Positions 47,495-64,000 of a stretch of 64,000 nt of DNA are shown here, piece by piece. The stretch is from NCBI GenBank assembly GCA_963070105.1, contig OY718805.1, positions 8,301,001 through 8,365,000 of the forward strand, given 5' to 3'. Below the pieces are notes generated by a model that searched no databases, had not been told where the DNA came from, and saw nothing but the letters and a program-made list of their open reading frames with translations. Source of the stretch: Litomosoides sigmodontis (taxonomy: Eukaryota > Nematoda > Chromadorea > Rhabditida > Onchocercidae). Within the stretch, counting starts at the first letter, position 1. Each line of letters begins with the position of its first letter. The position numbers were made by a program, and so were the translations under genes.

Positions 47495-49632
47495 TTTCCG
47501 TATGCATTCACCAATCACTTGAAATATCACTTGTCATCGCTGCCGTCTCTTCATCATCTAACCGATGAAAATTGAAAAGTTATTTCCAAGTTAAAAAAAA
47601 ATTTAATTACTACCCCAGATATCATTTGCAATTTGAATTCGCGAATTTGTTGCAAGAAATTAAAATTTTCAGGTATTTCTGAAGAATTGCTTACAGCTTT
47701 AATAAATCGATTGTTTGATTCTTAGTTTCTTCAACAAATTAAGGAGAGTGAGAAGAGGGCTGAGGTAAACAATGAAATGTGCTAAGGAAAAACAAAAAGT
47801 TCCATGAACTAAATTAGTTTTTATAAAATGTATTTGTACATTTAAAATTGAAAGAGAATTGATTTTGTGAATGAAATGTTTGAAAAATTTATCCTCATAG
47901 TTCGATCGAAATATTACTGTCACTGACTTTCACATTTGATTTCCTTTTATGCCGCAATTTTTATTTGCTCATCCTCATTGATGTAAACAACTGAATGCAT
48001 ATGTATTAAATTAATGTTAAATTCATTTCATTTTTACACTCTTCCTTCCTCCTTTTCTTCCACTTTTTCTTCGCCGATTTAAATTTCAATCGTTTTTCCT
48101 TTTCTTTTTTTTTAAATTCTGTAGTTCGATAATTTGCAGTTACTGCTTCTTTGCACTTCGTCTTCAATTTAAGTTTTAGCTAGTAGTTCACGTTTTTACA
48201 CGAACTATTTATATTCACATTCCAAATTCAAATTCGTTCCATTTCATTCCTTTCATCCTTTTAGCGATCGAAAATTTCTTGAGCACTGGATGGCATGGTA
48301 TTCGTTTCCAAATAACCTTGTTCGATTTCATTTTTTTCCAACTTCGTTCACTTTTTTCAAACTTTGCTGATGCACCTAAAGTAAGATAAGTAAGTGAAGG
48401 ACTTTTTTTTTATTTTTTTTTTCAAATATAAGTGAATTATTGCGCCGTTTCAGTGCAATTTACGTTTTTTCATGTCACTGAAAAATCAATGACACAAATT
48501 TTGGGTTTCTCTTTTTTTTTGCTTGAAAACAATTTTGAATTAAAGAACATTGCCACTTCAATTGCACCCAATGCATATGTTTGTTTGCCATCCTATTTTG
48601 TCCTCTCTCTATAGCTTCGCCTTATTCACTGCAAAATTTTGCAAACATCAATTTTACAATTAATTTAAATTATTGATTTTCAAGTTTTCAAACAAAAAAG
48701 CGCATAATTTTTAGAGCATAAAAACGAACAACAGCACATTTCCTATTTTTTCCCCTCAGTAATACATGAAATTAGCAGAAACGATCGGATAATGCAAAAA
48801 TGCATTGTAAAATTACCAAAAGAAGAAGCGTGTGGATTTTTTCGTTGTTCAATAATTACAATTACCTTCATTATAACAATGATAATTGTAGTACAGTAGT
48901 TAATAATTGAAATACAGTAAGATAATAATTATAGTGCAGCAATTAATACTTACAGAACAGTAAGCTAAATTAATCGTGCTGCAGCAGTTGAAATGCGATG
49001 AACAAAAAAAAATTCTCGGAAGTTTCAAATTTAAAAAATCACTTCAAATAGACACACCTAATTGTAGGCTTTCCGGATCTGTGAAAAGATAAAAACGGGA
49101 AAAAGTGTAAAAATAGTTGAAAAAAAAATAGTTGTTTAGTGTTTAAGTTATTTTTGTAATTTGAAAAAAAAGAAGAGCACTTTCTTTTTTTTCGTTTTTT
49201 TTTCTTTTATTCTTACACAAAATCTTTTCGATGCACAAAGTGACCGTATCGAAGCAAATGTGTCATTTATTTAACCGATTGATTGACATATTACCGCACT
49301 ACGAAGTGTTCGATTTGCCAATTTTTTTCGGTTAAAATGAATTACTCCTCCTCAATTACTCGTTTTCGTAAATTTGCTAAAAATAAATTATTGTATTTCA
49401 TGCATTTATGTAAATTACAGTGATATGTGTAAGTGAATGATCGAAATGAAAACTTGCATGCAATGATAATTTATTTGTTTAGTTTAAATTTGTTAAAAAA
49501 GATTATGTTTAATTTTTGCGTTATGCAAAATGAAGTTTAAATTAAATTATCTGCTTTGTATTTTTTTCCGTTTATTTTATTTTTAGTTAATTTTTCTTTT
49601 TTTGGAGAGTGGAAAGAGGGGAGATGGGGAGT

Positions 49633-49647
49633 GGGGGGGGGGGGGGG
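49633..49647 (+). repeat. G15 homopolymer
   Basis: About 15 consecutive G on the + strand, preceded by the G-rich stretch GGAGAGTGGAAAGAGGGGAG. It is the second long G-run in the 38-50 kb region. Confidence 0.88.
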
Positions 49648-51574
49648 TTAATCCATATTTTGTGTCGCATTCGCTTTTTAAATTTTTTCGTTAGACTAGA
49701 GAAAATAATGATTTCTAGCAAAAATTTAGTAAAATTCTTCTTCTAATGAAATTATTTTGAGTATTTTTTGCTCAAATGAGAGAGACATGGACAGAGAGAG
49801 AGATAGAGCGGGGGCGATAGAGAGATGTAAACAAGGAAGAAAGAGAGTGGCAAAATATTACTTCATTAAAATATATTTTTTTTAATCAAAAAAAAATCAT
49901 TGGAATAATTCATCTTTTTATCCTCTATGTCTCAAATAACATTTATCGGAATGTCAACAAAATAAAAACATTTTCTAGTATGTGTGAATGAGACGAATGT
50001 ATTTTTGGTAATGGAATTTCTAAATTCAAATTTTTTTAGCAATGGTAGTCGATTCATAATTAAAACAGGAAAATAACTTCAATGATACTAAAAAGGAGAA
50101 ATAATGATATCAAGGAGAAAAATATAGTAAGTCAATTTTTTTTGGACAAAAAAATTATGGGGTAGGAAACAGAACAGAAAAAAATTCTGAATTCCATTTG
50201 TTTCGTTTGAAAATTTTTGGAAAATTTTGATATAGCAGATTATTGTTACGTTTTATTATTAAAAAATATTATTGTGATCACTACAAGTTTCTTCTCCGTA
50301 TTATCAATGCTCTTTTCAAAATCGAATTTCCCATAAATGTAACGATTTCAAAATCAATTAATTATTGTTGCCATTCATAATGACAAATGAAAATCAAATC
50401 GCTCCTTTTTCGCTCGCAAAATTTACCATAGAAATTAAAATTGTAAATTTGCAGTTACTTCTCATCTCTAATCATACCACACCTAAAAATTAAATAAGGT
50501 CGTACTGATCGTTACGTTCCAAACAATTCTAACACAATCCTTTTCTTTTTCTTCTGAAATGTGATCCATTCAATTTCCCGACTTTTCCACATTTCTCTAT
50601 AAATTCATTTTATAGGTCAGTTCTAAGATTTCTTAAATCTTTCTGTTTCTAAGGCAAAACAAAAAAAAAAACTGAAAATCAAGGAAATCCACAGTGACAT
50701 TTTTTATATAATTTTGGTTGAAATCATCACTTTATTTAGCTTTTTGTTTCGTTTTAAATTGAGGAAATTTTTGCAACCTGAGTTTCATTTAAATTTTACG
50801 AAAATTTTAGATAGCATGCATATTTTCACCATCATTTTTCACCAAAAAAACAAACCACTTTTTTTTGAAATTTTCAATTTTTTATCTGGAAGTTCTTTTT
50901 CCATCTCTAACATTTTCAATTTAAAAAAAAAAATGCAAATTAAAATTGCAAATAATTTTTGACGTTTCTCAAAATTTGAAGAGAAGATGATGTACTCCTT
51001 TGCAAAAAAAATTATTAAAAAAATTTGCGTAATAAAAATTTTTGCTAACAAAATTTGTGTCACCAACGGTGATTTTTTTTTAATTCTTTTTGCCAATGGC
51101 ATTGACCTATTTATATTACGTCTTCCTTCGTCATATTTAATTCATATGCTATTATTTTTGCAGATAATCAAAATTTGTTTTTCTCATAGATATTCCCTTT
51201 TTCTCTCTTCCTTTTCTCTCAAAAATTACGATTCCTTGTTTTTTTGTTCTTTTTTTAGCAAAATTTTGTCCTCACAAGTTAAAGTAAGCGTAAATGTAAT
51301 TGGACCGACTACAACATTAGAATAATTAGAAAAATTAGGTGATTAAAATCATTCGAATAATTGGGATAATTAGAACCAGCACCACCGGCTTCATTCTTTT
51401 TGCTAAAAAAAGAAATAATACCTTATTTCGAAATGTCCTAATGCTAATTTACTTTTTTTTAATAATTTTTAATAAATTTTTTCATAATTTAATTTTCTTG
51501 TTTAATAAATAATTTTTAGTAATTTAATTTTTCCATTTGCACAGTTTGCGGGCTTTCTTTTTTGCAAGAATTAT

Positions 51575-51642
51575 TTTATAATACTAATTTACATTTTTTT
51601 TATAATACTAATTTTTTTATAATACTAATTTTATAATACTAA
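51575..51642. repeat. short repeat, 4 copies of TTTATAATACTAA
   Basis: The 13-base motif occurs four times within 70 bases, with spacers of different length made of T-runs. It is a local expansion in AT-rich DNA. Confidence 0.75.
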
Positions 51643-53208
51643 CTACATTATTGGATAAATGTAAAAAGTGCTTTGAAATTTTCAACTAAATAAGCATCGG
51701 CAAAGTCGTTCCGTAATTAATCACAAATTTAAACATTATCTTTTCAATATTTTTGATTAATTCATTTACAATTCATTTTTGCACATACATTTACGTCTAC
51801 ATTAATAGCGAAAAATTCGTTGAATTTCTCCGGAAACAACTAAGGATTTAAATGATGAACAAGTATTTCAAATTGAAATTTTGATTCTGCCTGTCGCTAT
51901 ATTGTATAGCTAAATTTTTGGGTGAGACGGTTCGCTTGCTCAATTTCCACTCATTACAGTCATTTATAACTATACCAATATTCTCTATCATTATTCATTA
52001 TGTAATTAATATATTGCTATTCCTATAATATTTGAGGTAGAAATGATTTTTGAGGAATGGTGAAAATGACAAAGAAAAATGATCAAATGTTTTATCAAAG
52101 TGAATTTAGTTTTTGAACGATTCGGAAAAAAATGCCTCTAGCATTTGTGAATACTTCGAATATTTTAAAATTTTAAAAATCCACTTTGAATTCATCACGA
52201 AAGTTTTGTGAAATTTAAAAATGTTTTCTATTTTTTCCTCCCATTTCTAACTATTAATTTCCATTCTGTTTTTTTAGCACAAACAATAACAAGCAAAAGT
52301 ACAATGTGAGCCAAATGAAATGCTTCATTTTTTATGCTTAGCAATTAATTTTCGTGAAATTTTTTTCTTTTCAAAATTTCATGAAATATGTTCAAACGGT
52401 TATTTATCGTTAGCTTTGTCTTTAAATGTTCCATTGCTTTTTTTACTAATTTATCCCTTTCTTTTCTTGAATGCTTTTTTTGCTCCTTTCTTTTCATTTT
52501 CATTTTCATGTTTTTTCAAAATAAAAAAAAACGAAAACCTTGCAATTAGCGAAATTTATGAAATCTTCCAGAAAAATATGCACCTATAGAACACTTCTTT
52601 TTTTTTAATTTAAGGAGAAAAAAAGAATAAATGACGAAAAAAAACAGTTGCGTTTTACAGTGTAAAACTTATTATTTTCTATGCGGCACATCCAAAGCTT
52701 TTCTGATAAGTGTGATATGTATGAAATTGATAGGTGAAATTATCAAAGCTAATAGAATTAAATATTACCCACACTAATTCATTAATTAGCTAAGTACGAA
52801 TGATTAAAATGTTGTAAGTAAATTAATCCAAATACTGTTATTGACGATGCACTGAAAACAATCCTTTTCGGTTAACTCGAAATTCTAATGCCATTTAGCA
52901 GTTAGCATGAGAAGTTTGAATTTTTAAGACGTACAGTTTTTTTTTCAACGTATATACAATGTACGCTATCTGCGAGGATATTTGTTTCCGTTTTTTTATT
53001 CCTTTTTTTTTCTCATTTTTATTTCATAATTTTTCCACCATTTTATACACTAATCATTTTTACTCACTGAATTTTATCAATGCCTTCGCTGTTTTATCGT
53101 CTGATTTATTCCTTAATTATTTTTTTGTTAAAAAAAAAAGGAAATTAGCTGATATTGAACTATTGTCATGCTATCCGATTTCGTTTGGTGTAATTCTTAA
53201 CAAAAAAC

Positions 53209-53360
53209 AAATATTTGCGAAGATTGTTATTTCACTTTTTTTCTTTAGCTGTTAGCCGGATAAAATAATATGAGCAATTCTTTAAAAAAAAAAAATATTT
53301 GTGAAGATTGTTATTTCATTTCTTTTTTCTTTAGCTTTTAGCCAGATAAAATAATGTAAG
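53209..53360. repeat. direct duplication, two diverged copies of about 65 bp
   Basis: Copy 1 (about 53209-53272) and copy 2 (about 53293-53360) share the order AAATATTTGYGAAGATTG, TTATTTCA, TTCTTTAGCT, TTAGCC and GATAAAATAAT, with scattered substitutions. They are separated by an A-run. No coding frame is kept in common. Confidence 0.85.
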
Positions 53361-53729
53361 AGGAAATGAATAAATTCTAGAGATGATAGTTGAACGAAGT
53401 ATTCAGACGGCACATAGCAAATTTTGGATATATTTATTTACCTCATTTGTTGAATAATTACACTAATAACTAACCACTCTAATTAGCAGCAATAAAATAT
53501 TAGCACATATTTATTACATCTACTGTTTAATTTTAACTATATAAGATTTTGGCTGCATAAGGCACAACTATATGAGAGCTTTTTTTTTATTTTTAATTTC
53601 AAAATACTAGTCATAAAGGTTTTGAAATTAATTTATTCAAAATTGCTACTATCACAATGCTACTTTTTCATATGTTTTCTTTTTTGCTTTTCTCCATTAT
53701 TTTCTGTCTAATTAATTTTATAATTTCAG

Positions 53730-53809
53730 GCTGATTAACGAGTTACAGTATGAATTTTAGTTCAACCAGGCAACCATTCTCATGTCGCAATAATTGAAGT
53801 CTAAAAAGG
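53730..53809 (+). other. 5' untranslated part of a first coding exon, with an upstream ORF
   Basis: TATAATTTCAG at 53719-53729 is a good cis- or trans-splice acceptor. The sequence after it has stops in the frame of the main ATG. It also holds an upstream ATG at 53750 that opens 15 codons and ends in TGA at 53795-53797, in the same frame as the main ATG but closed before it. Such an upstream ORF can lower translation of the main frame. Confidence 0.4.
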
Positions 53810-53916
53810 ATGATGGATTCTGCTTGGTCGTGGACTGATTATGTCTTCTATGGTGTGTGCTCATGCGGTTCATCATCGATCACCCTTGATCCGGAAAGAA
53901 GGGAGCGGAAAGCACA
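53810..53916 (+). CDS. first coding exon of an unidentified gene (partial, continues right)
   Basis: ATGATG opens 35 codons plus two bases, ending at a strong donor (GCACA|GTAAGT). The product begins MMDSAWSWTDYVFYGVCSCG and continues SSSITLDPERRERKA. The composition is balanced with two Trp, two Cys and a charged end, unlike chance frames in this AT-rich DNA. The preceding acceptor and 5' leader fit a gene start. I do not recognise the family. The next exon is unknown: a 33-nt piece at 55790-55822 joins in phase but is speculative, and the gene probably extends past the window's right edge. Confidence 0.5.
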
Positions 53917-62443
<8,527 letters not shown>

Positions 62444-62455
62444 TGGCAAAATAAG

Positions 62456-62612
62456 TAAAACACATGAATAAATAAATAAATAAATATATAAGTAAGTAGG
62501 TAAGTAAGTAAACAAGCAAATAAATAAATAAAGAAGTAAATAATTAAAATAAATAAATAAATAAGTAAATAAACAAATAAAACAAATAAATTAATAAATA
62601 AATCAATAAAGT
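62456..62612. repeat. degenerate (AAAT)n tetranucleotide tract
   Basis: Directly after the TAA array, about 155 bases are built from AAAT/TAAG/TAAA/CAAA units with many substitutions and some indels. High divergence suggests it is older than the adjoining pure TAA array. Confidence 0.85.

Positions 62613-64000
<1,388 letters not shown>

Larger units (their letters stand above)
37671..53729. other. 16-kb exon-poor, AT-rich region
   Basis: No multi-exon gene could be assembled. Open frames are short, Phe/Leu/Ile/Lys-rich and follow base composition. Isolated exon-like pieces with a splice acceptor and a stop occur at 39906-39959 and 40597-40658. Listed repeats are embedded. The region may be intron or regulatory sequence of a flanking gene, such as upstream DNA of the exon at 53810. 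Confidence 0.45.

Noticed and set aside
48255..48360. Exon-like piece after CCTTTTAG reading DRKFLEHWMAWYSFP
   Set aside because: The donor is weak and no phase partner is in reach; likely chance.

Overview
The window reads as nuclear DNA of a nematode. It is strongly AT-rich, with long A/T homopolymers and many simple-sequence arrays. Genes are broken into short exons joined by GT..AG introns whose acceptors are mostly TTTTCAG or TTTTAG, and the protein families present are animal signalling and trafficking proteins. The compact multi-exon genes in very AT-rich sequence resemble a spirurid or filarial worm more than Caenorhabditis. That placement is inference; no rRNA, mitochondrial or species marker is present. 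All gene models below were built by hand from reading frame, splice sites, exon phase and remembered family landmarks.

Layout, left to right. Bases 1-45 may be the last codons of an upstream + strand gene. A GIPC-type PDZ adaptor gene lies on the - strand (989-5106, 9 exons) and carries a 29-bp minisatellite in intron 1. A RUS1/DUF647 family gene follows on the + strand (6139-8461, 5 exons), divergent from GIPC. A long-form PDE4 cAMP phosphodiesterase gene occupies 10317-26052 on the - strand (13 exons) and converges on the RUS1 gene; its long upstream introns are full of polypurine and dinucleotide arrays. After a TG-rich intergenic stretch and a 200-N assembly gap (27601-27800), the + strand carries the 3' end of a LAR-type receptor tyrosine phosphatase (27801-30829). 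It is cut by the gap inside the D1 active-site loop, and D2 is complete. Next on the + strand are a 133-codon arginine/serine-rich ORF (33052-33453) and a seven-exon gene of unrecognised product (34707-37670).

From 37.7 kb to the right edge the sequence is exon-poor. The best coding signal there is a single 5' coding exon at 53810-53916 (+), probably the start of a gene that runs off the window. The right end holds an almost pure (TAA)n array of about 2.2 kb (60222-62440), a degenerate A-rich tetranucleotide tract, and an (AT)n array of about 135 bp.

The four recognisable genes do not form one pathway. PDE4 lowers cAMP, GIPC links cargo receptors to myosin VI transport, the LAR-type phosphatase works in axon and synapse adhesion, and the RUS1-family role in animals is unclear. 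No transposase, CRISPR array, tRNA or rRNA was seen. The most notable items are the giant TAA array with a nested 12-bp higher-order repeat, the arginine-rich ORF, the unrecognised seven-exon gene, the phosphatase D2 that keeps a WPD aspartate, and the exon at 53.8 kb.
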